From Micromonospora acroterricola (GTDB lineage Bacteria > Actinomycetota > Actinomycetes > Mycobacteriales > Micromonosporaceae): 36,550 bases of DNA. The position numbers and the translations under genes were made by a program. Below, piece by piece: positions 28,401 to 36,279 of this stretch. The stretch spans positions 1-36,550 of the forward strand of contig NZ_QGKR01000224.1 in the NCBI RefSeq assembly GCF_003172955.1. Reading direction: 5' to 3'. The notes under the pieces were generated by a model. The model searched no databases, was not told the origin of the DNA, and was given only the letters and a program-made list of their open reading frames with translations. Numbering within the stretch: the stretch's first letter is position 1; the number at the start of each line of letters is the position of its first letter.

Positions 28401-29857
28401 GCCGGGGAGAGCGTCGGATCTGTCGCGACCGGCGGCGACGGGCCGTTCCCGTCCGACGACGTGGATCGGGGCAGCCCACCCACGTCCGGCACGTTCAGGC
28501 CCGACTGCGTCGGCAGTTCGCCGCGCGGCGACGCGGGATGGTCCGGCGCCACGGGCGGCGCGACGGCCTCCGCCCCGGCCACCGCCGGCACCTGCGCCGG
28601 AACCGCCGGAGACGCAGCCACGGCGGTCGAAGCCAGGGCGGAGGAGGCCACCCCGGACGAGCCCGCTGCGGAAGGGCCCACCGCAGGGGAGCCGAACGTG
28701 GACGAGCCCGCGGCAGAAGGGCCCACCGCAGGAGAGCCGACCGCGGACGAGGCCGCCTCCGGAGGCGCCACCGCTGCGGACGCCTCCGGCGAGGCGCCGA
28801 CCGGTGGAAGCGAGGGTCCCGCGAGCGAGGCACTGCCGAGTGCGGCGGCCTGCGCGTCGAGGCGGGCGTGCAACGCGCGGTCGGCCTGCCCGGTCGCCGA
28901 GCCGGTGGCCCCTGAGGCTGCGGCCCGCACGGCGTCCTCCACCGAGGTCAGGCCCTGGCCGGTGGCGAGGCTGGCGGCGCTCTCGGCGAGCACCTCGCCG
29001 GTCATCTCCCGGCCCAGGTGCTCGCCGACCCGCGCCGTGCGCCCGGTCGCGTGGCGGCCCAGGCCGGCCAGTGGTGCGACGGCCCCACCGGCCAGCCCGC
29101 CGACCGCCGATGCGCCGAGGTCGGTGAGGTCCACCCCGTGCGCCCGGCCGGTGGAGTTCTGGTACGCCTGGGTGGCGAGGGTGACCCCGGCCTCCTCCCC
29201 CGCCTCCTCCAGCCCTCCACGGGCGGCCCGCGTGGCGAGCCCGCGTACGCCGCCCCGCGCGACCTCCTTGGCCGCCCGCTCGCCGGCCTCCTTGAGCCCG
29301 TGCCGGAGGGACTTGCTGGCCAGTTGACCCATCAGTCGCTTGGCGATCTGTTGGATCAGCAGCCGGGTCGCGGTGATCGCCGCGCCCGCGGCCGGGGATG
29401 CGGCGCCGGCGGTGAGCAGTGCCGCCACGGCCACCGACAGCAGCTCGATGACCAGGATGCCCAGCTCGATCCAGACTTCCAGCTTGGCGCCCTCGATGTC
29501 GCAGCCGCACTCCTCGACCAGCCGACCCAGGTCGGCGGTGACGGCGAGCAGCACCGGCAGTGGTGCGTCGTCGCCCTCGGCGATCCCCCGCCAGGCGGCC
29601 TCGAAGGCGGCGTCGACCATTCCGACACCGCCGTATCCGCTGCGGATCTCGGCGGCGGCCGCGGCGGCGTCGGTGTGCGGGCCGGCGAGCACGGCGGCAA
29701 CCCCGTACCACCGGTCGGCGACGTCCCAGACGGCCCGCTCGTCGCCCTCCGGCCACTGGACGCCGACCGCCCAGTCGAGGGCCTCGTAGATCCAGCCGGG
29801 CACGTCCCAGGGTGCGTAGTCGAGGGGATGCGGAACCGGGCTGGGCAGCACGCTCAT
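25397..29857 (-). CDS. polymorphic toxin: CpnT-like N-terminus, papain-fold deamidase domain and RelA/SpoT-like C-terminus
   Basis: The 1486-residue protein is built like a type VII-secreted polymorphic toxin. Residues 1-120 match the WXG100-like N-terminal region of CpnT-type toxins (VQWPEGDERAVWDVADRW). A hydrophobic stretch (about 129-165) and Ala/Gly-rich helices follow to 340. A Pro/Ala/Val/Ser linker with tandem repeats spans 341-665. Charged helices run to about 760. A papain-fold, glutamine-deamidase-like domain (about 870-1030) has Cys882 (GINCLDCTL), His985 (GGSHAWVAL) and Asp1000 (YVDPQTG). After a helical region, residues 1330-1440 resemble RelA/SpoT synthetase domains: Lys1336, Asp1357 (RDLAAAKLEF), IKDRF-P-SGYRDV with Tyr1401, and Glu1417 (VAELRLH). 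ATG 29857 follows the WXG-like gene by 11 bases. Secretion and both activities are inferred. Confidence 0.85.
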   Translation of the reverse strand: MSVLPSPVPHPLDYAPWDVPGWIYEALDWAVGVQWPEGDERAVWDVADRWYGVAAVLAGPHTDAAAAAAEIRSGYGGVGMVDAAFEAAWRGIAEGDDAPLPVLLAVTADLGRLVEECGCDIEGAKLEVWIELGILVIELLSVAVAALLTAGAASPAAGAAITATRLLIQQIAKRLMGQLASKSLRHGLKEAGERAAKEVARGGVRGLATRAARGGLEEAGEEAGVTLATQAYQNSTGRAHGVDLTDLGASAVGGLAGGAVAPLAGLGRHATGRTARVGEHLGREMTGEVLAESAASLATGQGLTSVEDAVRAAASGATGSATGQADRALHARLDAQAAALGSASLAGPSLPPVGASPEASAAVAPPEAASSAVGSPAVGPSAAGSSTFGSPAVGPSAAGSSGVASSALASTAVAASPAVPAQVPAVAGAEAVAPPVAPDHPASPRGELPTQSGLNVPDVGGLPRSTSSDGNGPSPPVATDPTLSPATANPALSSVAAPVAPDPASGPAAGAVPASPHATTPTAVTPTVTGVAPPVPPITPAAVAPSVTGVAPPVAPGPVAVAPSVTGVAPPVAPGPVAVAPTVTGPPPVAHTAPAAGAPSSTVGTPGTSVSGAWGGTALGSAVGRSAVPSRFRTREALPPVRVPAHPARGRAPIPADVAASDDPSLPAPESSDWYAARWAAEADAVERRRYQGYYESQRTWFENNRRQAEASRLRDLAAEHDRRAAEYASYARQLRQAGHASWADGWQRTAYDEMRAYAECHDLADAVLAGTTAPRVVDIGDTHFRQANEDVGALALGAVETVDRSVLTGDDVPPPIDDSRPYGRPGGLRPPLALHQVDVERQMPRAPDGTVTRTADPRRGGWFRLLNDGGPRADATRGINCLDCTLSLFETWVHGRPRVSAPRTFDGYLDGDTRRPIRGEAGGPGRVEDVTGGRFQQLLAPPAGEQPHPTEARRGYANLHDQLLLGGHGSYAFLITEWAHGGSHAWVALNQNGTVLYVDPQTGLVRDRPLYPDVIGIDALVLGGDGRPMPLGGLPRGRFSERPDLPDHPPARDDGGHGDPYINRMHLLLDGPGSATSSSSRDAEPAGAPFERAAKPTRAPGPGPNEPTAGDSAQAFLRAGSLDEVFAAGVSPTEFAAAVDPPTLRRLLPELDEEAARDLARLFADVRVRGMLDSAWRQPPPTEPRLAESLVRHLARQPDLVRIMLTTPELANALTARSLTLYHLASHQQAIDILREVLIEIAERGADSVIAKGKPTARPTLLTPRQAHVSSELAARRQPDIQPGFDRSCLGDDAYRSAYLRQLYVEAETAQRELNSLVIRLAGERAQPGWRASPKDHQRVLDKLVEYGGDASRLRDLAAAKLEFQTIDDLYLTLSELAQDPDVVVLDIKDRFLRPLSSGYRDVLLRLRMSNGHVAELRLHLAVLDDVAKWEHVLYEVRRDVDALAEVNGRPLTAVERALRIGLLRREQAAFWRALGYDEETLDDG
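28098..28310. repeat. 54-bp tandem repeats encoding the toxin linker
   Basis: Units starting at about 28098, 28149, 28203 and 28260 repeat a 51-57 bp sequence with the core GGCGCCACACCGGTGACG. They encode the 18-residue unit GVAPPVAPGPVAVAPSVT on the minus strand. Near-identity at DNA level, including third positions, suggests recent duplication. Confidence 0.8.
28656..28745. repeat. 45-bp tandem repeat in the toxin linker
   Basis: Two full copies start at 28656 and 28701, and a partial third starts at 28746 (gacgag...gaagggcccaccgcagg). Each encodes 15 residues of the form GSPAVGPSAAGSS on the minus strand. Confidence 0.75.
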
Positions 29858-29868
29858 CCGGATCGCCG

Positions 29869-30201
29869 TCAGCGCTGGTCGGCGGCCCGGCCGAGCCGGG
29901 CGGCGCTGGTGCCGTCGGTGTGCACGCTCGCGTCGACCGCGCCGATGACGTCGGTGCCCAGTTCGGTGAGTCGGTGCCCGACGCCCGTCCAGGCCCGCAG
30001 CACGGTCTGCTCGATGCCCCGGTAGTTGCGCTCGAACGCGGCGCCGATGTCGTCGCGGCCCCACGGCCGGGCGCCGCTGGCGGCTTCGATCTCGCCGCCG
30101 TCCGCCGCGCGGCGGGCCGTCACCGCCTCGCCGGCGAGGGCCAGGTCGGCACCGCCGCGTCGAGCGCGGGACGGATCGAGCCAGAGCTGCCCGTCGGTCA
30201 T
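29869..30201 (-). CDS. WXG100-like (ESX-type) small protein
   Basis: The 110-residue protein has two helical halves. It contains PWGRDDIGAAFERNY (about residues 46-60), a motif frequent in actinobacterial ESX-associated small proteins, and a W-T-G at residues 71-73. No signal peptide is present, as expected for type VII substrates or chaperone partners. ATG 30201 shares ATGA with the stop of the YbaB-like gene, and the toxin starts 11 bases after its stop. The arrangement suggests it pairs with the WXG-like N-terminus of the toxin to form a secretion-competent heterodimer; this is inferred from known ESX pairs. Confidence 0.75.
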   Translation of the reverse strand: MTDGQLWLDPSRARRGGADLALAGEAVTARRAADGGEIEAASGARPWGRDDIGAAFERNYRGIEQTVLRAWTGVGHRLTELGTDVIGAVDASVHTDGTSAARLGRAADQR

Positions 30202-30620
30202 GCCGACCCCTCGGGCCGCCGGAGCACGGCGTCGGCGCGGCCGAGCAGCGCGCCGTAATCGCCGCTGCGCAGGAACTCCGCCGATCCGGAGCCGGTGGGC
30301 ATGCTGCCGGCCACCAGCTCATGGGTGGCCTCGGTGGCTGCGGCCGTGGCCGCGCGCACCGTCTCGGTGACCTTCCGACTCAGCGCCTCGGCGTCCCGCT
30401 CCCGGTAGACGGCCGAATCCAGCTCGACCGCGATGAGTTCGCCCCGGGCTCCGACGGTCGCGCTCACCTGCCCGTCGGCGGACCGCCGGGTCACCCGCAG
30501 CTCGGCGAGCCGCGTCCGTAGATCGTCCAAGTTGGACCTGAGCTGCTGGTACTGGCCGTAGACGTCGTCGAATCGGGCTCGTAGCTCGCGATTGGCGTCC
30601 CGGTCCACGCGTTCGCTCAC
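30198..30620 (-). CDS. YbaB/EbfC-family nucleoid-associated-like protein
   Basis: The 140-residue protein matches the YbaB/EbfC layout: a long N-terminal coiled helix (RELRARFDDVYGQYQQLRSN), a beta-rich middle (VSATVGARGELIAVELD) and a C-terminal helix (LSRKVTETVRAATAAATEA). Classical members bind DNA as dimers. In actinobacteria divergent copies often stand first in WXG100/toxin operons, where their job is unknown. GTG 30620 has GGAGG seven to eight bases upstream, which decides the start over the longer open frame. It is the first gene of the four-gene toxin cassette and overlaps the next by four bases. Confidence 0.8.
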   Translation of the reverse strand: MSERVDRDANRELRARFDDVYGQYQQLRSNLDDLRTRLAELRVTRRSADGQVSATVGARGELIAVELDSAVYRERDAEALSRKVTETVRAATAAATEATHELVAGSMPTGSGSAEFLRSGDYGALLGRADAVLRRPEGSA

Positions 30621-30686
30621 CGCCGTTCCTCCCGTCACCGTCGGTAGGCCGAACCATACCGGCCGCCACCGATCCGTGTAGTCCGG

Positions 30687-30692
30687 TAGTTT
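30687..30692 (+). promoter_or_regulatory. candidate -10 element for a leaderless transcript
   Basis: TAGTTT ends six bases before the GTG at 30699, the distance expected between a -10 element and the transcription start. No Shine-Dalgarno precedes the GTG. Leaderless transcription is common in actinobacteria. No clear -35 is seen. Confidence 0.35.
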
Positions 30693-30698
30693 CGGTGC

Positions 30699-31940
30699 GT
30701 GATCGACCGTCAACAGGCCGAGCAGCTCGCGGCCGTCTGGGCCCGCCGGGATTCGCTGCGCCTCGGCTACGAGTGCACGCCCACGGTCGACGAGTTCGAC
30801 CTCGGTTACGTCATCCTGTCCACTGTGTCCACCCGGGAGCGGGCGGTCCCCGGCGACCTGCCGACCACCGTGGTCGACAAGGCGACCGGCGAGGTGACCA
30901 CCTGGCCCCGCGTGCCGGCCCAGGTGGTGGCGGAGATGTACCGGCGCAGCCGGCCCGACGGTCCCACCGCTCCCCGCACCGTCGAGCCGGAGAGCCGGCT
31001 GCTGCGGGAGATCCACCGGCTACCGACCCCGGACACCGTCGCCCACCTGACCGTGGGAGGCCGGATCTGGACGGCTCAGGGCGCGAAGGGCGCCGTGCCG
31101 CTGCGCCACCATCCGCTCGTCCGGGCGTACCTGGACGGGTTGCCGGCCGGCGAGCTGGTTCGCGGGGGCGACGGGCACGCGGAGCTGATCGTCGTCTCCG
31201 ACGTGCTGCACGAGTACGACCACCGCCGGGCCGCCGAGGGCATCGCCCCGATGGGTCCGGGCGAGGCGGCGACGCTGCTGGAGGACGCCCGGTTCGAGAC
31301 CTTCCGGGTCCGTGAGCCGGGCGACCCGGCGGGCGGCAACGCCGACCGCCCCTGCGACTCGTGCGTCAACTTCCTCGTGCACGCCAACGTGCTGCCGATA
31401 TCGCAGCGGGCCTTCTCCCAGCCCTGGCACCCGGAGGCCGCGCCCGACCCCGACCCGGGCCGCTTTCCGCCGGAGGTCGCCAACGCGCTGGTGGCGGCCG
31501 GTTGGCGACCGCACGTCGGGGACCAGCTGATGGCCGCCGCGGCCGTGCGGGACGTCACCGCCGTGCCGGGGCGGGCGCACCGGCACGAGGTCTTTCCCGC
31601 CGCCGTGGAGGCGCTGACCGCGTTTCCCAGCCTGGTCGGCGCCCGGCGTGGCCCGGGCGAGCAGGTGTGGATCTCGCGCTTCGACATCCGCCCGCACACC
31701 ATCGCGCACACCGCCGACACGCTCGCCGACTTCGGCGCCGTGCTCGGGGTGCGGCTCTTCCCGATGGGCACCGAGCAGCAGGACAGCATCCTGGCGGTGG
31801 ACGAGCGCGGCCGGGTCTTCGCGCTCGACCAGGCCGGTGAGTGGTTCCTCGGCGACACCATCGACGCCGCGCTGACCACGTTGCTGCTCGGCCGTGCGCC
31901 CGCCCGCGTCCGCGACGACGGCACCTGGCAGGCCGGCTAG
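30699..31940 (+). CDS. Imm35-like / YwqJ-type deaminase / SUKH-3 fusion protein
   Basis: The 413-residue protein appears to hold three modules. Residues 1-85 resemble the YrhB/Imm35 immunity family (VDEFDLGYVI, TTVVDKATGEVTTWP). Residues about 100-240 resemble YwqJ-type nucleic-acid/nucleotide deaminases: zinc and catalytic residues are His160-Ala-Glu162 (GDGHAELIVV) and Cys219/Cys222 (PCDSC). Residues about 245-405 match SUKH-3 immunity proteins (FPPEVANALVAAGW, FPMGTEQQDSILAVDERGRVFAL). There is no signal peptide. A deaminase and immunity folds in one chain suggest a self-neutralised or immunity-adapted protein. It diverges from the toxin cassette across 78 bp and ends in a four-base overlap with a convergent gene. 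Exact function is unknown. Confidence 0.8.
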   Translation: MIDRQQAEQLAAVWARRDSLRLGYECTPTVDEFDLGYVILSTVSTRERAVPGDLPTTVVDKATGEVTTWPRVPAQVVAEMYRRSRPDGPTAPRTVEPESRLLREIHRLPTPDTVAHLTVGGRIWTAQGAKGAVPLRHHPLVRAYLDGLPAGELVRGGDGHAELIVVSDVLHEYDHRRAAEGIAPMGPGEAATLLEDARFETFRVREPGDPAGGNADRPCDSCVNFLVHANVLPISQRAFSQPWHPEAAPDPDPGRFPPEVANALVAAGWRPHVGDQLMAAAAVRDVTAVPGRAHRHEVFPAAVEALTAFPSLVGARRGPGEQVWISRFDIRPHTIAHTADTLADFGAVLGVRLFPMGTEQQDSILAVDERGRVFALDQAGEWFLGDTIDAALTTLLLGRAPARVRDDGTWQAG

Positions 31941-33376
31941 AGCGCCAGCCCGGTCAGCACCATCACCCGCGGCTCGGTGTAGTCGTCCATCGCGCTACGC
32001 AGCCCCTCCCGGCCGACGCCGCTGCCCTTCACCCCGCCGTACGGCATCTGGTCCGCCCGGTAGGACGGCACGTCGCCGACGATGACCCCGCCCACCTCCA
32101 GCGACCGCGCGGCGGAGAAGGCCACGTCCAGGCGCCGGGTGAACACGCCGGCCTGCAACCCGTACGCCGAGTCGTTGACGGCCGTGAACGCGGCCTGGTC
32201 GTCGGCGACCGGGGCGACCACCAGCACCGGCCCGAACACCTCCTCGGCGACGACCTTGGCGTTCGCGGGCACGCCGGTGAGCACCGTCGGTGGGTAGGTG
32301 GCGCCGTCACGCTCGCCGCCCACCTCGATGGTGGCGCCGGCCGCGACCGCCTCGGCCACCCACGTCTCGACCCGGCGGGCCGCGTCCTCGGACACCATCG
32401 GCCCCACGTCCGTCAGCTCCGAGGTGGGGTCGCCGGTGCGCAGCGCGCGCACCGCCGCCACCAGCCGGGGCAGGAGGTCGGCGAAGAGCGCGTGGTGGAC
32501 GTACACCCGCTGGACGGCGATGCACGACTGCCCGGCCTGGTAGTTGGCGAAGGTGGCGATCCGCTGGGCGGCGAAGGTCAGGTCCTCGTCCGCAGACCAG
32601 TCCGCGCAGATGACCGCCGCCGCGTTGCCGCCCAGCTCCAGCGTCACGTGCTTGTCGGGCGCCTGGCGGCGGATGGCCGCGCCGACCGGCCCGGACCCGG
32701 TGAACGACACCACCGGCAGCCGGGGGTCGGTGACCAGTTCGGCGGCGCGGTCGTTCGGCAGCGGCAGGACCGAGAACATGCCGGCCGGCAACTCGGTCTC
32801 GGCCAGCAGCTCGCCCAGCAGCAACGCGGACAGCGGCGTCGCCGGGGCCGGCTTGACGATGATGGGCGTGCCGACCGCGATGGCCGGCGCCACCTTGTGG
32901 GCGACCAGGTTGAGCGGAAAGTTGAACGGCGCGATGCCCAGCACCGGCCCCTTGGGCACTTGCCGCACCAGCGCGATTCGTCCACTGGCGGCCGGGTCGG
33001 TATCGAGGCGTTGCAGTTCCCCGGAGAACCTGCGGGCCTCCTCGGCGGCCCACCGGAAGGTGGAGACGGCCCGCCCGACCTCGGCGCGGGCCCACTTCAC
33101 CGGCTTGCCGTTCTCGGCGGTGATGAGCGCCGCGACCTCCTTGGCGCGTTCGGCGAGCCGCCGGGACACGTGGTCCAGGGCGGCGGCGCGGGCGTGCGCG
33201 GGCAGGGCCGCGGCCTGCGCGGCCACTGCGGCCGCGGCGGCGACGGCGGCCTCGACCTGGTCGGCGGTGGCGAGGGTGGTACGCCCCACCGGCCGGCCGT
33301 CGTACGGGTGGTGGACGGTCAGCTCGCCCTCGCCGTGGGCGGGGCGGGACGCGACGAAGAAGGCTGCGGGCTCCAC
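31937..33376 (-). CDS. NAD(P)-dependent aldehyde dehydrogenase family protein
   Basis: The 479-residue enzyme oxidises an aldehyde to its acid. Catalytic residues of the family are Cys285 ([10 protein letters not shown]) and Glu247 (LELGGN), with the NAD-binding [11 protein letters not shown] motif and the oxyanion-hole Asn in PFNFPLN. The form resembles the lactaldehyde/phosphonoacetaldehyde/semialdehyde branch. Being divergent from a putrescine/GABA pair, it could oxidise succinate semialdehyde made by GabT; this is inferred from context only. Start GTG 33376 lacks a ribosome-binding site, but TACGCT on the minus strand (plus 33384-33389) ends seven bases before it, which would fit a leaderless transcript. 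Its stop overlaps the convergent deaminase gene by four bases. Confidence 0.9.
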   Translation of the reverse strand: MEPAAFFVASRPAHGEGELTVHHPYDGRPVGRTTLATADQVEAAVAAAAAVAAQAAALPAHARAAALDHVSRRLAERAKEVAALITAENGKPVKWARAEVGRAVSTFRWAAEEARRFSGELQRLDTDPAASGRIALVRQVPKGPVLGIAPFNFPLNLVAHKVAPAIAVGTPIIVKPAPATPLSALLLGELLAETELPAGMFSVLPLPNDRAAELVTDPRLPVVSFTGSGPVGAAIRRQAPDKHVTLELGGNAAAVICADWSADEDLTFAAQRIATFANYQAGQSCIAVQRVYVHHALFADLLPRLVAAVRALRTGDPTSELTDVGPMVSEDAARRVETWVAEAVAAGATIEVGGERDGATYPPTVLTGVPANAKVVAEEVFGPVLVVAPVADDQAAFTAVNDSAYGLQAGVFTRRLDVAFSAARSLEVGGVIVGDVPSYRADQMPYGGVKGSGVGREGLRSAMDDYTEPRVMVLTGLAL

Positions 33377-33428
33377 GCCGAGCAGCGTAGACGAGAGAGC
33401 AGCCGACGGAAACAGTCGCCGGAGCCCT

Positions 33429-33464
33429 TGTCTGCCGCGAATTCAGTAGCGAAGATGGCAGACA
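33429..33464. promoter_or_regulatory. candidate operator/promoter between divergent aldehyde dehydrogenase genes
   Basis: TGTCTGCC (33429-33436) and GGCAGACA (33457-33464) form a perfect 8-bp inverted repeat with a 20-base spacer. On the plus strand, TTGTCT (33428-33433) and GAAGAT (33451-33456) are spaced 17 bases like -35 and -10 elements, so the arms overlap the -35 and abut the -10. This is a plausible site for a catabolic regulator encoded elsewhere. Confidence 0.4.
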
Positions 33465-33519
33465 GATTGCGATAACCGCCGCAGAACCGCACCCCCGGCC
33501 CCCTCGGAGAGATCCAGTC

Positions 33520-34956
33520 ATGAGTGACCAGCAGCAGCTGCGCAACTTCGTCAACGGCTCCTACGTCGACCCGGCCGACGGCGGCTACGCCGACCTGATC
33601 AACCCCTGCACCGGCGAGGTGTTCGCCCAGGCCCCGGTCTCCGGCGCCGCCGACGTCGACGCGGCGATGTCCGCCGCGGCCACCGCTTTCGAGAGCTGGC
33701 GGGAGGTGACCCCGGCCGAGCGGCAGAGGGCGCTGCTCAAGCTCGCCGACGCCGTGGAGGCCCGGGCGGCCGAGCTGGTCGACGCGGAGGTCCGCAACAC
33801 CGGCAAGCCGCGCCAGCTCACCGCCGAGGAGGAGCTGCCACCGGCGGTGGACCAGTTCCGCTTCTTCGCCGGCGCCGCTCGGCTGCTGGAGGGGCGGTCG
33901 GCCGGGGAGTACATGGCCGGGCACACCTCGTACGTGCGGCGTGAGCCGATCGGTGTCTGCGCCCAGGTCACCCCGTGGAACTACCCGCTGATGATGGCGG
34001 TCTGGAAGATCGCCCCGGCGCTCGCCGCCGGCAACACGGTGGTGCTCAAGCCGTCGGACACGACGCCGGTGTCGACGCTGCTGCTCGCGGAGATCGCCGC
34101 GGAGTTCTTCCCACCGGGGGTGTTCAACGTGGTCTGCGGCGACCGAGACACCGGTCGTACCCTCGTCTCGCACCCGACCCCGCAGCTCGTGTCGATCACC
34201 GGCTCGACCCGCGCGGGCATGGAGGTCGCCGCCGCGGCGGCCCCCGACCTCAAGCGGACGCACCTGGAGCTGGGCGGCAAGGCCCCGGTCGTGCTCTTCG
34301 ACGACGCGGATGTCGCGGCGGCGGCGGAGGCGATCGCGGTGGGCGGCTACTTCAACGCCGGGCAGGACTGCACGGCGGCCACCCGTGTGCTGGCCGGCCC
34401 CGGCATCCACGACGACTTCGTGGCGGCGCTCGCCGAGCAGGCCCGCTCGACGAAGACCGGCGCACCGGACGACGCTGACGTGCTCTACGGCCCGCTGAAC
34501 AACGCCAACCAGCTCACCCGGGTCAGCGGCTTCGTCGACCGGCTTCCGGACCACGCGGCGATCCAGGCCGGCGGGTCGCGGCAGGGCGAGCGCGGCTACT
34601 TCTACGCGCCGACCGTGGTCTCCGGGCTGCGCCAGGCCGACGAGATCATCCAGGACGAGGTGTTCGGGCCGGTCATCACCGTGCAGCGGTTCTCCGACGA
34701 GGACGAGGCGGTGCGCTGGGCCAACGGCGTCGACTACGGCCTGTCGGCGTCGGTCTGGACGAAGGACCACGGCCGGGCGATGCGGATGACCCGCCGGCTG
34801 GACTTCGGCTGCGTCTGGGTGAACACCCACATCCCGTTCGTCTCGGAGATGCCGCACGGCGGGTTCAAGCACTCCGGGCACGGCAAGGACCTCTCGGTCT
34901 ACAGCCTGGAGGACTACACCCGGATCAAGCACGTCATGCACAACATCGAGGGCTGA
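33520..34956 (+). CDS. patD: gamma-aminobutyraldehyde dehydrogenase
   Basis: The 478-residue aldehyde dehydrogenase should oxidise 4-aminobutyraldehyde, from putrescine transamination or oxidation, to GABA. Family features are PWNYPLMM (oxyanion hole), [12 protein letters not shown] (NAD binding), Glu250 in LELGGK and nucleophile Cys284 in [11 protein letters not shown]. The C-terminal [21 protein letters not shown] motif matches the PatD/YdcW branch. ATG 33520 is preceded by GGAGAG at a suitable distance. The gene is three bases before a 4-aminobutyrate aminotransferase, so the two give putrescine to succinate semialdehyde in order. The symbol follows E. coli; the substrate is inferred from sequence type and context. 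Confidence 0.9.
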   Translation: MSDQQQLRNFVNGSYVDPADGGYADLINPCTGEVFAQAPVSGAADVDAAMSAAATAFESWREVTPAERQRALLKLADAVEARAAELVDAEVRNTGKPRQLTAEEELPPAVDQFRFFAGAARLLEGRSAGEYMAGHTSYVRREPIGVCAQVTPWNYPLMMAVWKIAPALAAGNTVVLKPSDTTPVSTLLLAEIAAEFFPPGVFNVVCGDRDTGRTLVSHPTPQLVSITGSTRAGMEVAAAAAPDLKRTHLELGGKAPVVLFDDADVAAAAEAIAVGGYFNAGQDCTAATRVLAGPGIHDDFVAALAEQARSTKTGAPDDADVLYGPLNNANQLTRVSGFVDRLPDHAAIQAGGSRQGERGYFYAPTVVSGLRQADEIIQDEVFGPVITVQRFSDEDEAVRWANGVDYGLSASVWTKDHGRAMRMTRRLDFGCVWVNTHIPFVSEMPHGGFKHSGHGKDLSVYSLEDYTRIKHVMHNIEG

Positions 34957-34959
34957 CCC

Positions 34960-36231
34960 ATGCCGAGTTCGGAGGAACTGCACAAGCGGCGCGGGGCGGC
35001 GGTTGCCCGGGGTGTCGGCAGCGTCGTCACGTCCTACGTGGACAGCGCCGGTGGCGGGACCATCACCGACGTCGACGGCCGGGAGTGGATCGACTTCGCC
35101 GCCGGCATCGCGGTGACCAGCGTCGGCAACTCCGCGCCGAAGGTGGTCGAGGCGGTACGGGCGCAGGTCGAGCGCTTCACCCACACCTGTTTCATGGTCG
35201 CGCCGTACGAGTCGTACGTGGCGGTGTGCGAGCAGCTCATCGCGCTGACGCCGGGCGGGTTCGAGAAGCGCTCGGCGCTGTTCAACTCGGGTGCCGAGGC
35301 GGTGGAGAACGCCGTCAAGATCGCCCGGCACGCCACCGGGCGGCCGGCGGTGGTGGTCTTCGACCACGCGTACCACGGCCGGACCAACCTGACCATGGCG
35401 TTGACCGCGAAGAACATGCCGTACAAGCACCGGTTCGGGCCGTTCGCCGGGGAGATCTACCGGGTGCCGATGTCGTACCCGCTGCGCGACGGCGGGCTTT
35501 CCGGCGCGGACGCGGCGGCGCGGGCGGTCGAGATGGTCGAGAAGCAGGTCGGCGCGGAGAACGTGGCCGCGCTGCTGATCGAGCCGATCCAGGGCGAGGG
35601 TGGTTTCGTGGTGCCCGCGCCGGGTTTCCTGCCGGCGCTGCGGGACTGGGCGACGGCGGCCGGGGTGGTGTTCGTCGCCGACGAGATCCAGACCGGCTTC
35701 TGCCGCACCGGCGACTGGTTCGCCTGCCAGCACGAGGGCGTAGAGCCCGACCTGGTCACCCTGGCCAAGGGCATCGCCGGCGGCCTGCCGCTGGCGGCGG
35801 TGACCGGCCGGGCCGAGCTGATGGACGCGGTGCACGTCGGCGGGTTGGGCGGCACGTACGGCGGCAACCCGATCGCCTGCGCCGCCGCGCTGGCGACCAT
35901 CGAGACCATGCACGAGCTGGACCTGGCCGGCGCGGCCCGCCGGATCGAGGCCGTGCTGGCGCCCAGGCTGCGGGCCATCGCCGAGCGGGACCCCCGGATC
36001 GCCGAGGTACGCGGGCGGGGCGCGATGCTCGCCGTCGAGCTGGTGCAGCCGGGCACGCTCATCCCCGACCCGGTGGCCACGGCGGCGATCTCGGCCGCCT
36101 GCCACGCCGCCGGCCTGCTCACCCTGACCTGCGGCACGTACGGCAACGTGCTGCGCTTCCTGCCCCCGCTGGTGATCTCCGACGCCCACCTGACCCGGGG
36201 CGCCGACATCCTCGACGCCGCCTTCGGCTGA
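34960..36231 (+). CDS. gabT: 4-aminobutyrate aminotransferase
   Basis: GabT transfers the amino group of GABA to 2-oxoglutarate, giving succinate semialdehyde. The 423-residue class III PLP enzyme has the [15 protein letters not shown] cofactor motif, [16 protein letters not shown], the PLP-ring Asp in [10 protein letters not shown] and Schiff-base Lys270 in [15 protein letters not shown]. Length and motifs are complete. It lies three bases after the aldehyde dehydrogenase gene and probably depends on coupling, since the ribosome-binding site is weak. A perfect 13-bp hairpin closes the operon five bases after the stop. Confidence 0.95.
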   Translation: MPSSEELHKRRGAAVARGVGSVVTSYVDSAGGGTITDVDGREWIDFAAGIAVTSVGNSAPKVVEAVRAQVERFTHTCFMVAPYESYVAVCEQLIALTPGGFEKRSALFNSGAEAVENAVKIARHATGRPAVVVFDHAYHGRTNLTMALTAKNMPYKHRFGPFAGEIYRVPMSYPLRDGGLSGADAAARAVEMVEKQVGAENVAALLIEPIQGEGGFVVPAPGFLPALRDWATAAGVVFVADEIQTGFCRTGDWFACQHEGVEPDLVTLAKGIAGGLPLAAVTGRAELMDAVHVGGLGGTYGGNPIACAAALATIETMHELDLAGAARRIEAVLAPRLRAIAERDPRIAEVRGRGAMLAVELVQPGTLIPDPVATAAISAACHAAGLLTLTCGTYGNVLRFLPPLVISDAHLTRGADILDAAFG

Positions 36232-36235
36232 GCGA

Positions 36236-36269
36236 AGGAAGGGCCCCTTCGCGCGGAGGGGCCCTTCCT
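36236..36269. terminator. strong bidirectional terminator after gabT
   Basis: AGGAAGGGCCCCT (36236-36248) pairs perfectly with AGGGGCCCTTCCT (36257-36269) around an eight-base loop. It lies between convergent stops at 36231 and 36280, so it can serve both genes. Confidence 0.85.
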
Positions 36270-36279
36270 CACGGCGGTG

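Noticed and set aside
29858..30322. Extension of the toxin frame upstream of ATG 29857
   Set aside because: It runs over the WXG-like gene in another frame and reads as Arg/Ala/Pro-rich sequence; the MSVLPSP start lies properly after the WXG-like stop.
30621..31016. Extension of the YbaB-like frame upstream of GTG 30620
   Set aside because: The GTG has a clear GGAGG; the extra sequence is antisense to the deaminase gene.
33319..36189. 956-codon open frame on the minus strand opposite the aldehyde dehydrogenase and gabT genes
   Set aside because: The plus-strand genes have full catalytic motifs; the antisense product is His/Arg/Val-rich without any recognisable fold.
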